Below are positions 1 to 6,858 of a DNA stretch of 10,679 nt, piece by piece. Numbering within the stretch: position 1 is the stretch's first letter; every line of letters starts with the position of its first letter. The notes beneath the pieces are model-generated. The model had not been told where the DNA came from and did no database searches. It saw only the letters and a list, made by a program, of their open reading frames with translations. Location of the stretch: positions 1 through 10,679 of the forward strand of contig CAMNHX010000014.1 in NCBI GenBank assembly GCA_946539945.1, given 5' to 3'. The DNA is from an uncultured Desulfobulbus sp. GTDB taxonomy: Bacteria > Desulfobacterota > Desulfobulbia > Desulfobulbales > Desulfobulbaceae. The translations under genes were made by a program, and so were the position numbers.

Positions 1-37
1 TCGTAGTCTTGGAGATTTTTTGAATGTTATCAGAATG

Positions 38-51
38 TTACACTTGTGTAA
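38..51. promoter_or_regulatory. Palindrome TTACAC-TT-GTGTAA, possible operator
   Basis: Perfect 6-bp arms around a 2-bp centre lie just beyond the end of the small ORF downstream of thyX. Symmetric sites of this size often bind dimeric regulators, and this one could belong to a gene left of the window. It has no U-tract, so it does not look like a terminator. No regulator family is assigned. Confidence 0.2.
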
Positions 52-58
52 ACACGCC

Positions 59-217
59 CTAGGTGATGGCGGTATGGTCGGAAACGGCGTTGCCGGAAAC
101 AGGGATATTGTACACGAAAAGCGGAAAGCGGTCAAAAAAGAGCGCGATTTTTCTTTGCAGGCCCGGCGAGGCCGCACAAAAAGCAGAAGATACAAGGCAA
201 AGCAGCACCAGACTCAA
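59..217 (-). CDS. Putative small exported protein, 52 aa, translationally coupled to thyX
   Basis: I do not recognise this protein. A TTG codon at 217-215 overlaps the thyX stop TGA (216-214) as TTGA, an arrangement typical of translational coupling. The purine-rich stretch GGAGAAGGGG lies 7 nt upstream, inside the end of thyX, and could serve as its ribosome binding site. The translation starts MSLVLLCLVSSAFCAASPG: a hydrophobic core followed by small residues around positions 10-17, which looks like an export signal. There is no good lipobox. The remaining 35 residues are mixed, with an aromatic patch (IALFF, FPLFVY), and end at TAG (61-59). A CTG two codons earlier (223-221) is an alternative start. 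There is no ATG or GTG start, and an in-frame stop lies only a few codons further upstream. It could be a real thyX-linked small protein, the remnant of a larger gene, or chance. The signal-like N-terminus and the overlap favour a real gene, but composition alone cannot prove it. Confidence 0.4.
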   Translation of the reverse strand: MSLVLLCLVSSAFCAASPGLQRKIALFFDRFPLFVYNIPVSGNAVSDHTAIT

Positions 218-1173
218 GAGCAGGCCCCTTCTCCGTAGCTTGCGGGAAAGAGTTCAGGCCAGCGCCGGGCCAGCTCTGCGGCCAGCGGCACGGTGACTTC
301 CCGCATGGAAGGGTCAGCGGCAGGCGAGGTGCGCAGTTTCAAAATATGCTGCCACTGGGCCAGATTGGCATACAGGATGATCTCCGTCTTGCAGGAGTTG
401 GGCAGCACAGAACGCGCCGCTTGAGGCGTGGAACTTTCCAGCAGTTGCAGGTAGATTCGCTCGCAGTTGCGCATGGCCTCCTGCCAGAGGGCAAATTCCT
501 GGCTACCTTCCGGGTAAAACAGGGGTCGGATAAAGGTGACTTCACCCCCGAAGCGGTCTGCGCCGTAACGGCAGTAGCGCTGGCTTTCCTGCAAAAAGGA
601 GCAGGGCCGATGCCGCACCAGCTCATGGCTCACTGCCCGGTTGACTACAAAGCGCACAGCCAGAAAACGGTGTTCTGCCAGCAGTTCCGCAGGCAGTCTG
701 TCCACCTCGGCAAGCGGCATTTTACGGATGGCAACGCCTGCCTTGGTCTTATGTCCGGCCTGAACCAGATCAGCAAAGAAGAGAGGGTGTCGTTCCTGCA
801 GAAAAAGCCCCAGCGCTTGGATCAGTGCATCCTCTCCACCCGCTTGCACGAGTTCCCGTAAGGCGCGGATTGAGGCGGTAAGCAGCAGTTTGTTGCCGTC
901 TTGCCGCGTGAGGCGCAAAAAACGGGGCTGACGGGCGTAGAGCGCGGTTATCTGCGCTTCCTCGCTGCACTGCACTGCCAGCGTGAAGACAGCCATTTCA
1001 AAGACTGAACTGTGCTGGAGCTGCAACATTTTGCGCACAAAGGGCACGGCTGAACCAGCATCAATGCGGGCTTCACTCTTGTAGCAAACGCGACCGCAGT
1101 GTTCCACATGGACAGCAAGATTCTGCTCTTCCAGATCGTCAAGAATGGCAAATGAAGGGGCAACAATACGCAT
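214..1173 (-). CDS. thyX: Flavin-dependent thymidylate synthase ThyX (long form)
   Basis: ThyX makes dTMP from dUMP in the cytoplasm, using methylenetetrahydrofolate as carbon donor and FAD/NAD(P)H as reductant, so dihydrofolate is not produced as it is by ThyA. The 319-residue protein carries the ThyX signature RHR-X7-S at residues 187-197 (RHRPCSFLQES, followed by QRY). It also has the N-terminal HSSVFEMAVFTL segment (54-65), and a C-terminal block LPNSCKTEI...NLAQWQHILKLR (257-281) followed by MREV (290-293), which fits the substrate/FAD-binding part of the family. The protein is longer than the roughly 220-residue Thermotoga enzyme. The extra length, about 110 residues, lies between the HSS segment and the RHR motif, as in the longer ThyX subgroup that has VSHELVRHR just before the motif. 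Start ATG 1173-1171 fits the family N-terminus, but no strong Shine-Dalgarno precedes it. Repeat element A begins about 30 bp upstream, so the promoter may lie in or next to that repeat. Confidence 0.93.
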   Translation of the reverse strand: MRIVAPSFAILDDLEEQNLAVHVEHCGRVCYKSEARIDAGSAVPFVRKMLQLQHSSVFEMAVFTLAVQCSEEAQITALYARQPRFLRLTRQDGNKLLLTASIRALRELVQAGGEDALIQALGLFLQERHPLFFADLVQAGHKTKAGVAIRKMPLAEVDRLPAELLAEHRFLAVRFVVNRAVSHELVRHRPCSFLQESQRYCRYGADRFGGEVTFIRPLFYPEGSQEFALWQEAMRNCERIYLQLLESSTPQAARSVLPNSCKTEIILYANLAQWQHILKLRTSPAADPSMREVTVPLAAELARRWPELFPASYGEGACS

Positions 1174-1205
1174 GACTGGTTAGGATTTTCATGATTTCGT
1201 GGGTT

Positions 1206-1346
1206 AGAGCAATTCCATTTTCACTTTTTATGTCATGCTGAACGAAGCGAAGCATCTCCTGCCGCCTTTCCGGTATTCTCTATGAGATTCTTCAGCGCTT
1301 CGCGCTTCAGAATGACAGTAAAAAGACAAAGTGGAACCGATTTAAG
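1206..1346. repeat. Palindromic repeat element A (MITE/REP-like), upstream of the glycosyltransferase
   Basis: An imperfect inverted repeat of about 140 bp. The left arm runs AGAGC...TTCCATTTTCACTTTTTA (1206-1230), then TGTCATGCTGAACGAAGCG (1231-1249). The right arm, read in reverse complement, gives TTCCACTTTGTCTTTTTACT (1336-1317), then TGTCATTCTGAAGCGCG. The inner flanks GCATCTC and GAGATTC also pair. The motif GTCATnCTGAAnGnAGCGAAG is, from general experience, a recurrent dispersed repeat in many bacterial phyla. The element shares a perfect 19-bp match in opposite orientation with element B at 2601-2619. No transposase is encoded, so it could be a non-autonomous mobile element. The gene-free span 1174-1645 otherwise holds AT-rich DNA and the candidate promoters described separately. 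Confidence 0.75.
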
Positions 1347-1511
1347 TTGGATAAGTATAGGGTTTTATTTTTGAGAATTGCAAGAATATCCGCTGCACTA
1401 TCACTATGAAACAATGAGTTCTGGTTTTTCAATGAAAAATCGCGGAGAAATTCAGTCTCATGAAAACAGAATGAAATAAAAAATACTTTATTTACTGAAA
1501 ACAATATCTTC

Positions 1512-1540
1512 TTGACGCGCAAAAAAATATATTGTATCTT
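1512..1540 (+). promoter_or_regulatory. Candidate sigma70 promoter P1 for the glycosyltransferase
   Basis: TTGACG at 1512-1517 and TATCTT at 1535-1540 are separated by 17 bp in AT-rich DNA upstream of the glycosyltransferase. This is a good -35 with a fair -10. The prediction is by pattern only. Confidence 0.35.
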
Positions 1541-1550
1541 GTCCACTGTT

Positions 1551-1580
1551 TTGTGTTCTGTAAATTGATCCGAATATAAT
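1551..1580 (+). promoter_or_regulatory. Candidate sigma70 promoter P2 for the glycosyltransferase
   Basis: A perfect -10 TATAAT at 1575-1580 is preceded by TTGTGT at 1551-1556 with 18-bp spacing. Transcription would start near 1587, about 60 nt before the chosen ATG at 1646. It competes with the candidate promoter just upstream at 1512-1540; in AT-rich DNA such matches arise easily. Confidence 0.4.
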
Positions 1581-1645
1581 AAAATCATTCCCTAAAAATT
1601 TCCTGCTGAATGATACAGGAAGTTCGATGGACTCATGGAGTTATT

Positions 1646-2455
1646 ATGTTACTGCAACAGCATCCTGCAACATCACTGATTATTACTACTTATAATCGCC
1701 CAGACGCATTGTCAGCAGTTTTACGTACAGCTATTGAACAAAGTATTTTGCCGGATGAAGTGATTGTTGCTGATGACGGCTCAAATGAGCAAACGAAGCA
1801 AGTTATATTATCATATAAGTATTGCTACCCCATACCGTTAAGGCATATCTGGAGACCAGATGATGGTTTTCGTTTGGCGGAATGTCGCAATCGAGCAATG
1901 GCAGTAGCAAATGGTGAATATATTATCCTTGTCGATGGAGATATGTTATTATCGAATAACTTCGTTGAAGATCATTTAAGTGTCGCTGAAAAAGGTGTGT
2001 TTGTACAGGGTTCCAGAGTGTTGTTGAGTGAGAAAAAGACAAATGAATTACTACAAACTCCTAATTTCAAGTTGCCTTGCTGGTATGAATCAGGTGTGAT
2101 GAAACGAAAATCAGCTATACGTCTGCCATTGATTGCACGCGCTCTTGCCTGTCATAAAACAAAAAAGTTACGAGGTGTACGTGGATGTAATTGTTCTTTT
2201 TTTCTTGCAGAGGCAGTATCTATAAATGGTTTTAATAATGACTTTGTAGGTTGGGGGCGTGAAGATAGTGAGTTCGTCATTCGCTTTTTCAACCACGGTG
2301 GTTATCGAATTAATTTAAGATTTGCCGCCATTTCCTTTCATTTATGGCATAGAGAATCTTCAAGAACCGCATTAGCTGACAACAATATTCGCTTAAATCA
2401 AGCTATTGAACAACAGCTGACTTATTGTCAAAATGGAATTTCTTCATTTTTATAG
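1646..2455 (+). CDS. Family 2 glycosyltransferase with galactosyltransferase-like C-terminal region
   Basis: Predicted to transfer a sugar from a nucleotide-sugar donor to a surface glycan such as LPS core or capsule; donor and acceptor cannot be read from the sequence. Of 269 residues, the N-terminal GT-A fold shows TTYNRPDALSAVL (14-26), the nucleotide-binding VADDGS (41-46), RLAECRNRAMAVANGEYIIL (76-95) and the metal-binding DGD (97-99). The C-terminal part has GWGREDSE (202-209), the acceptor-side/catalytic motif shared with the Glyco_transf_7C type, and a closing HLWH (232-235). There is no signal peptide or membrane segment, so it is probably cytoplasmic or peripheral. I chose ATG 1646 because GGAG lies 5 nt upstream; an in-frame ATG at 1610 has no ribosome binding site and would add 12 residues unlike the family. 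It is the only plus-strand gene here, is markedly more AT-rich than its neighbours and lies between related palindromic repeats, which suggests horizontal acquisition. Confidence 0.88.
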   Translation: MLLQQHPATSLIITTYNRPDALSAVLRTAIEQSILPDEVIVADDGSNEQTKQVILSYKYCYPIPLRHIWRPDDGFRLAECRNRAMAVANGEYIILVDGDMLLSNNFVEDHLSVAEKGVFVQGSRVLLSEKKTNELLQTPNFKLPCWYESGVMKRKSAIRLPLIARALACHKTKKLRGVRGCNCSFFLAEAVSINGFNNDFVGWGREDSEFVIRFFNHGGYRINLRFAAISFHLWHRESSRTALADNNIRLNQAIEQQLTYCQNGISSFL

Positions 2456-2660
2456 AGCATTTCCGCCTTGTCTTTTTACTACTTTCACCTGCTTCGCTGG
2501 AAAGTCTGCATTTCCAGCGCACCAGCACAGTGAGAGCAGTCATGGAGAATACCAAGAAGGAGGTAGAAGATGGACTTTTACCGTGCTTCGCACTGAAAAA
2601 TCGCTTCGTTCAGCATGACTGCCAAAGGGAAAGTAAAAAATGAAAACGGAAACGCTGTAG
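2454..2660. repeat. Palindromic repeat element B, downstream of the glycosyltransferase
   Basis: This element is related to element A (1206-1346). Its left arm AGAGC...TTCCGCCTTGTCTTTTTACT (2454-2480) matches A's right arm at 18 of 20 positions (2461-2480 against the complement of 1317-1336). Its right arm, in reverse complement, holds AGCGTTTCCGTTTTCA...TTTTTA (2656-2634), matching A's left arm at 19 of 23 positions, and GTCATGCTGAACGAAGCGA (2619-2601), a perfect 19-bp match to 1232-1250. A strong internal hairpin has 9-bp arms CGCTGGAAA/TTTCCAGCG at 2495-2519. The element starts inside the glycosyltransferase stop codon (2453-2455). The gene-free span 2456-2777 contains this element and the mutS terminator; between them (about 2661-2719) I see nothing. 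Confidence 0.72.
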
Positions 2661-2719
2661 GACTTTCCTGATTGCATCGCTTTTTCACAGATTTTCCAAA
2701 ACACTGGAATCATTGAGAG

Positions 2720-2777
2720 AAAAATGTGGAGAGGGGAGAGTGGAGTGGAAAGAAGTCACCTCCTCACTCCACTCTCC
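2720..2777 (-). terminator. Intrinsic terminator of the skp-mutS operon
   Basis: On the minus strand the mutS stop codon (2780-2778) is followed at once by a perfect 13-bp stem GGAGAGTGGAGTG / CACTCCACTCTCC (2777-2765 and 2747-2735) with a 17-nt loop. A run of five T follows at 2724-2720. The T-run is about 10 nt past the stem, further than ideal, so termination may be partial or factor-assisted. It could also protect the 3' end of the operon mRNA. Confidence 0.6.
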
Positions 2778-5438
2778 TCATCCTGCATTCTGGTTCAGTT
2801 CCCTGATCTTGTACAGCACCTCCAGCGCCTCCTTGGGTGTCAGGCTATCCGGGTCAAGATCGCGCAGAAACGCAGCCAAGGGGCTGTCCTGCTGCGGCAA
2901 GAGGGACATCTGCTGCGGTGCGGTTCTGGCGCTGATCCCCTTTCTCCGGGCAGGCGCAGCGCCCGACCTGTCGCGCTGCTCAATTCTGTGCAGAATAGCC
3001 TCGGCCCGGCGGATGACCGGAGTCGGCACGCCAGCCAGTCCTGCCACCTGAATGCCATAGCTCCGACTGGCCCCTCCTGCGGTCAGCTTGTGCAAAAACA
3101 CGATGCTGCCGTTTTGCTCCCGCACAGCCACGGAAAAGTTCTGCACACCAGCACAGCTCTCCGCCAGATCGATCAGCTCGTGATAGTGCGTGGCAAAGAG
3201 CGTCTTGACGCCCATGCCGTTTTTGCTGGCCAAGTCCTCGGCCACAGCCCAGGCAATGGCCAGACCGTCATAGGTCGAGGTCCCGCGCCCTATCTCGTCC
3301 AGAATGACCAGGCTGTTTTCCGTGGCGTTATTCAGGATATTTGCGGTCTCGTTCATCTCCACCATAAAGGTGGATTGACCGCTGCGGAGGTTGTCCATAG
3401 CCCCGACCCTCGTAAAGATGCGGTCAGTCAGGCAGATGCTGGCCTGGTCTGCAGGCACAAAGCTGCCCATGTGCGCCATGAGCACGATGAGCGCGGTCTG
3501 CCGCAGAATGGTGGACTTGCCCGCCATATTCGGTCCGGTGATGATGTGCAGGAGGCTGTCCTTGTGATCCAGATGCACGCTGTTGGGCACAAAACGGCCT
3601 GGATCCAGGTTGCGTTCAATCACCGGATGTCGACCTTCCACAATGGAGAGAAAGCGGCCCTCGTTGATCTCTGGTTTGCAGTAGTGATGGCGCACTGCGC
3701 TTTCAGCCAGTCCGGCCAGCGCATCCACAGCGGCCAGATGCCCGGAGACAGCCAGAAGCCGCCTGCTTTCCGCAGCCACCTGGTCCCGGATGCGGGAAAA
3801 GAGTGTAAATTCCAGGTCCAGCCTTTTGTCCTGCGCTGTGGCGATGGACTCTTCCAGTTCCTTCAGTTCAGGCGTGATGTAGCGCTCCGCGTTGGTCAGG
3901 GTCTGCTTGCGGATGAAGTAGGCCGGCACTTTTTCCGCCTGACTGCGGCCCAGCTCAAAGTAGTAACCAAAAACCCGGTTGTAGCCGACCTTCAGCTTGG
4001 CAAGCCCGGATTTTTCGCGCTCCCTGACTTCAAGCTCAAGGATCAGCTTCTTGCCGTCCCGGAGCAGCAGGAGCAGGCGGTCCAGTTCTGGATCAAAGCC
4101 TTCCTGAATCATGCCGCCTTCCCGCAGGACAGGCGGCGCATCGTCCCGGATGGCCCGGACCAGCAAATCGCGCAGATCAGCCAGTGGATCAAAGTCTGCG
4201 GCAATCCCGGCCAGAAGCGGAGCTTGACAGCCTGCCAGCAGCGCTTGGAAGTCTGGAAGGTGCGAGAGTGAAAGGCCCAGGGCGTTCAGGTCACGGGCAT
4301 TGCCCTGCCCCAGAACCAGACGGCTGCACAGGCGCTCCAGATCGCTGATTCGGGAGAGCAGAGTGCGCAGTTGCGCCCGCAGTTCACTCTGGGAGACCAG
4401 TTCTTCCACCGCATCCAGTCGGGCAAGAATGTCTGCTCGCGTTTTCAGGGGAAAGAGCAGCCAGTTGCGGAAGAGTCGTGCGCCCATGGGCGTGGCAGTC
4501 TGGTCCAGGGTGTCCAGAAGCGAACCGTCCCGCCTGCCTTCTGCCAGGGTCTCGGTCAGTTCCAGATTGCGGCGGGAGGACTCGTCCACAATCAGAAACT
4601 CGCTCTCTTGCAGGGGATGCAGGCGGTCAATGTGGTCCAGCGCGGTTTTCTGGGTCTCCTGCACGTATGCCAACAGCGCACCTGCTGCCTGCAAGGCAAC
4701 AGTGAAGTGTCCGCAACCAAAGCCGACCATGTTCACGGTGCGGAAATGCTCCTGCAAGACCGCGCCAGAACTGACCGCCTCAAAGCGCCCCTCTGGCCGA
4801 AAGGTCAGGCAAACAGAGGCAAGTCGGTTTTTGATTGCCTCCAGCAGTTCACCCTCTGTTTCAGCCATGTTTTGTGGCAAGAGCAGTTCAGCGGGCCGCA
4901 TCCGGGCCAGTGCGTCCAGAAGCGGTTCTGTTGAGCCATCCAGAACCACTTCACTGGCCAGAAAATGCCCAGTGGACACGTCCAGAAAGGCCAGTCCAGC
5001 CAGCCGCTTTCTGGACCTGCCCTTCTGCGCGTTCAGCATCAGGGCGCAGAGAAAGCAGTCCTGCTTTTCGTCCAGCAGCTGATCTTCAGTGGTCACACCC
5101 GGTGAGATCACCCGCACCACCTCGCGCCGGACAATGCCCTTGGCTGCTTTCGGGTCTTCCACCTGCTCGCAGAGCGCCACCCGGAAACCAGCCCGCACCA
5201 TCTTGGCCAGATAGCTGCCCAGCGCGTGATAGGGCACGCCACACATGGGAACCTTGACCTCATCGTCACGGCTTCGGGTGGTGAGCGCAATACCCATCAC
5301 CCTGGCCCCCAGTTCAGCATCATCCAGAAACATCTCGTAAAAGTCGCCCATGCGGTAAAAGAGAATCGCATCCGGGTTCTGCTTTTTGATCTCCAGATAC
5401 TGCTGGAGCATGGGCGTCATCTTGGGGCCGGGCTTCAT
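2778..5438 (-). CDS. mutS: DNA mismatch repair protein MutS
   Basis: MutS recognises base mismatches and small loops after replication and recruits MutL. The 886-residue protein has all family landmarks: the N-terminal mismatch-probing FYE in FYRMGDFYEMF (F33-E35), the connector and lever/clamp regions including SSRRNLEL, Walker A GPNMAGKST (about 635-643), Walker B LDEIGRGTSTYDG with DE at about 714-715, and FATHYHEL. A C-terminal tail ends with a DLDPDSLTPKEALEVLYKIREL-type segment, usual for tetramer-forming MutS. Two starts are possible: a TTG at 5453-5451 that overlaps the rlmB stop as TTGA and adds MSPTT, or the ATG at 5438-5436. I chose ATG because it puts the TPM motif at residues 8-10, near the usual place, although neither start has a strong ribosome binding site. 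It is the last gene of the operon and its stop abuts the terminator hairpin. No mutL is seen nearby. Confidence 0.96.
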   Translation of the reverse strand: MKPGPKMTPMLQQYLEIKKQNPDAILFYRMGDFYEMFLDDAELGARVMGIALTTRSRDDEVKVPMCGVPYHALGSYLAKMVRAGFRVALCEQVEDPKAAKGIVRREVVRVISPGVTTEDQLLDEKQDCFLCALMLNAQKGRSRKRLAGLAFLDVSTGHFLASEVVLDGSTEPLLDALARMRPAELLLPQNMAETEGELLEAIKNRLASVCLTFRPEGRFEAVSSGAVLQEHFRTVNMVGFGCGHFTVALQAAGALLAYVQETQKTALDHIDRLHPLQESEFLIVDESSRRNLELTETLAEGRRDGSLLDTLDQTATPMGARLFRNWLLFPLKTRADILARLDAVEELVSQSELRAQLRTLLSRISDLERLCSRLVLGQGNARDLNALGLSLSHLPDFQALLAGCQAPLLAGIAADFDPLADLRDLLVRAIRDDAPPVLREGGMIQEGFDPELDRLLLLLRDGKKLILELEVREREKSGLAKLKVGYNRVFGYYFELGRSQAEKVPAYFIRKQTLTNAERYITPELKELEESIATAQDKRLDLEFTLFSRIRDQVAAESRRLLAVSGHLAAVDALAGLAESAVRHHYCKPEINEGRFLSIVEGRHPVIERNLDPGRFVPNSVHLDHKDSLLHIITGPNMAGKSTILRQTALIVLMAHMGSFVPADQASICLTDRIFTRVGAMDNLRSGQSTFMVEMNETANILNNATENSLVILDEIGRGTSTYDGLAIAWAVAEDLASKNGMGVKTLFATHYHELIDLAESCAGVQNFSVAVREQNGSIVFLHKLTAGGASRSYGIQVAGLAGVPTPVIRRAEAILHRIEQRDRSGAAPARRKGISARTAPQQMSLLPQQDSPLAAFLRDLDPDSLTPKEALEVLYKIRELNQNAG

Positions 5439-5449
5439 GGTTGTAGGAC

Positions 5450-6244
5450 TCAAGGGGCAAGCCGTCTTCTGGCGTATTCAAAGAAAATGACCGCAGCCGC
5501 AGCCGAGGCGTTCAGCGAATTGAAGCTGCCGCTCATGGGAATGGTAAAGAGCTGGTCGCAGCGCTTTTGCACCAAAGGCCGTATGCCCTTGCCTTCGCCG
5601 CCAATCACGAGGCAACTTGCCTCCGGGAACTCTGTGGCGTAGAGCGAAACAGCCGCAGGATCCGCCACTGCCCCGAAAACCCAGTAGCCGCGCTCTTTCA
5701 GGCTGCGCAAGGTTTCCGCCACATTGGCGACCCGGCAGACCTGCAGGTGGCTGACTGCGCCTGCCGAGCTTTTGGCCACGGTTCCGCCCAAAGGGGCGCT
5801 GCGGTCTTTGGGCAGAATGATGCGCGAAAAACCCGCTGCCAAGGCAGAGCGCATGATGGCTCCCAGATTGTGCGGGTCCTGGATGCAGTCCAGAACCACC
5901 AGAGGGGGCTTTCCCTCTGCAAGCAGGGCTTCCAGCGGCAGACTCGGCACAGCGGCCAGCCGGGCAACAAGGCCCTGGTGTCTGACTCCCGGCGGCACAC
6001 CCAGCCGGAATTCCGGCACAAAGCGCACAGGCAGGCCCTGGGCGCGGGCCAGATCGATCAGTTCCTGAACCCGGAGACTGGCCTTGCCCTGGACCACGCG
6101 CAGTTCGTGCAAACTGCGCTCTGGCTGATGCAGGGCCTCGGCTACCGGATTCAGCCCCCAGATGAGTTCTGCCTGAACGGATTCAGCTTCAGGGACTGGT
6201 CTGGACTGCTGTTTTGCCGCAAAGGGCTTTTTGGCGCTTACCAC
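5450..6244 (-). CDS. rlmB: 23S rRNA 2'-O-ribose methyltransferase, RlmB/TrmH (SpoU) family
   Basis: The family transfers a methyl group from S-adenosylmethionine to a ribose 2'-OH; RlmB modifies G2251 in the 23S rRNA peptidyl-transferase region. The 264-residue protein has an N-terminal substrate-binding part starting at IWGLNPVAEAL, then the SPOUT knot domain with its three motifs: DCIQDPHNLGAIMRSA (motif 1), VIGGEGKGI (motif 2) and MSGSFNSLNASAAAAV (motif 3). The first 25 or so residues are a basic, probably disordered extension. Start is GTG 6244-6242, inside the end of gmk (7-nt overlap), without a clear Shine-Dalgarno, so translational coupling to gmk is likely. Assignment to RlmB rather than another TrmH-family enzyme (for example a tRNA methyltransferase) rests on overall architecture and is less certain than the family. 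Confidence 0.88.
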   Translation of the reverse strand: MVSAKKPFAAKQQSRPVPEAESVQAELIWGLNPVAEALHQPERSLHELRVVQGKASLRVQELIDLARAQGLPVRFVPEFRLGVPPGVRHQGLVARLAAVPSLPLEALLAEGKPPLVVLDCIQDPHNLGAIMRSALAAGFSRIILPKDRSAPLGGTVAKSSAGAVSHLQVCRVANVAETLRSLKERGYWVFGAVADPAAVSLYATEFPEASCLVIGGEGKGIRPLVQKRCDQLFTIPMSGSFNSLNASAAAAVIFFEYARRRLAP

Positions 6245-6858
6245 AGCTTGGCCGGTGCAGGTTGACCGTTCGGCATACGGCGGTGTTGCAGCCGTTCAGC
6301 AATGATGATACTGCGAAAGGCTGTAATGGCGTCTTGCAACACGTCATTCACAATCAGGTACTTGTAGTCAGGCGCGTGACTCATCTCCTTGCGGGCGTTG
6401 CGCAGACGCAGGACAAAGCTCTCTTGCGTTTCTGTGGCCCGGCGTTGCAGGCGCTTGCTCAACACGTCCACAGAAGGCGGGCAGAGAAAGATACTGATGG
6501 ACTCTGGTCTTTTGGCAAGCACCTGTTGCGCTCCCTGCACGTCAATGTCCAGAAGAATGTCCAGCCCTTGGAGTTGCTTGGTTCGCACTTCGTGGACGCT
6601 GGTTCCGTACAGGTTATCGTGAACCTGTGCCCATTCCAGAAAGCCGCTTGGCTCCTGATCGCGCAGGGCCAGAAAGCTTCGCTTGTCGATGAAATGATAG
6701 TCCTCTCCATCCCGCTCACCGGGACGGGGTGCTCTGGTGGTGTGGGAAACAGAGAAGGCCAGTCCCGGCACAGTGGCCAGAATTTCGTGGGTAATGGTGG
6801 ATTTGCCGCTGCCCGAAGGCCCGGAAAAAATAAAGAGCAGTCCGTGTGGCGGGTTCAT
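6238..6858 (-). CDS. gmk: Guanylate kinase
   Basis: Gmk phosphorylates GMP to GDP with ATP, an essential step of guanine nucleotide supply in the cytoplasm. The 206-residue length is normal. The P-loop GPSGSGKST is at residues 13-21. The GMP-binding region follows with SHTTRAPRPGERDGEDYHF, then the LDIDVQGAQQV strand and a lid region of the LSKRLQRRATETQE type. A conserved end segment DYKYLIVND precedes a slightly basic tail. The ATG (6858-6856) overlaps the stop of the remA-like gene as ATGA, and its own 3' end overlaps rlmB by 7 nt. The pair DUF370-gmk directly after yicC is a widely conserved arrangement, which supports the call. Confidence 0.97.
   Translation of the reverse strand: MNPPHGLLFIFSGPSGSGKSTITHEILATVPGLAFSVSHTTRAPRPGERDGEDYHFIDKRSFLALRDQEPSGFLEWAQVHDNLYGTSVHEVRTKQLQGLDILLDIDVQGAQQVLAKRPESISIFLCPPSVDVLSKRLQRRATETQESFVLRLRNARKEMSHAPDYKYLIVNDVLQDAITAFRSIIIAERLQHRRMPNGQPAPAKLW

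Noticed and set aside
1307..1588. 93-codon minus-strand ORF between thyX and the glycosyltransferase
   Set aside because: Low-complexity, Phe/Leu/Ser-rich translation of AT-rich DNA, ends inside repeat element A, covers the candidate promoters of the glycosyltransferase, and matches no family I recognise.
2425..2643. Overlapping plus-strand ORFs after the glycosyltransferase, one with an AAGGAGG-like site at about 2560
   Set aside because: They lie in repeat element B, overlap the glycosyltransferase end in another frame, and the frame behind the Shine-Dalgarno-like site stops after a few codons.
2724..4271. 515-codon plus-strand ORF opposite mutS
   Set aside because: Antisense shadow of mutS in GC-rich coding DNA; the minus-strand frame has every MutS motif and the plus frame has none.
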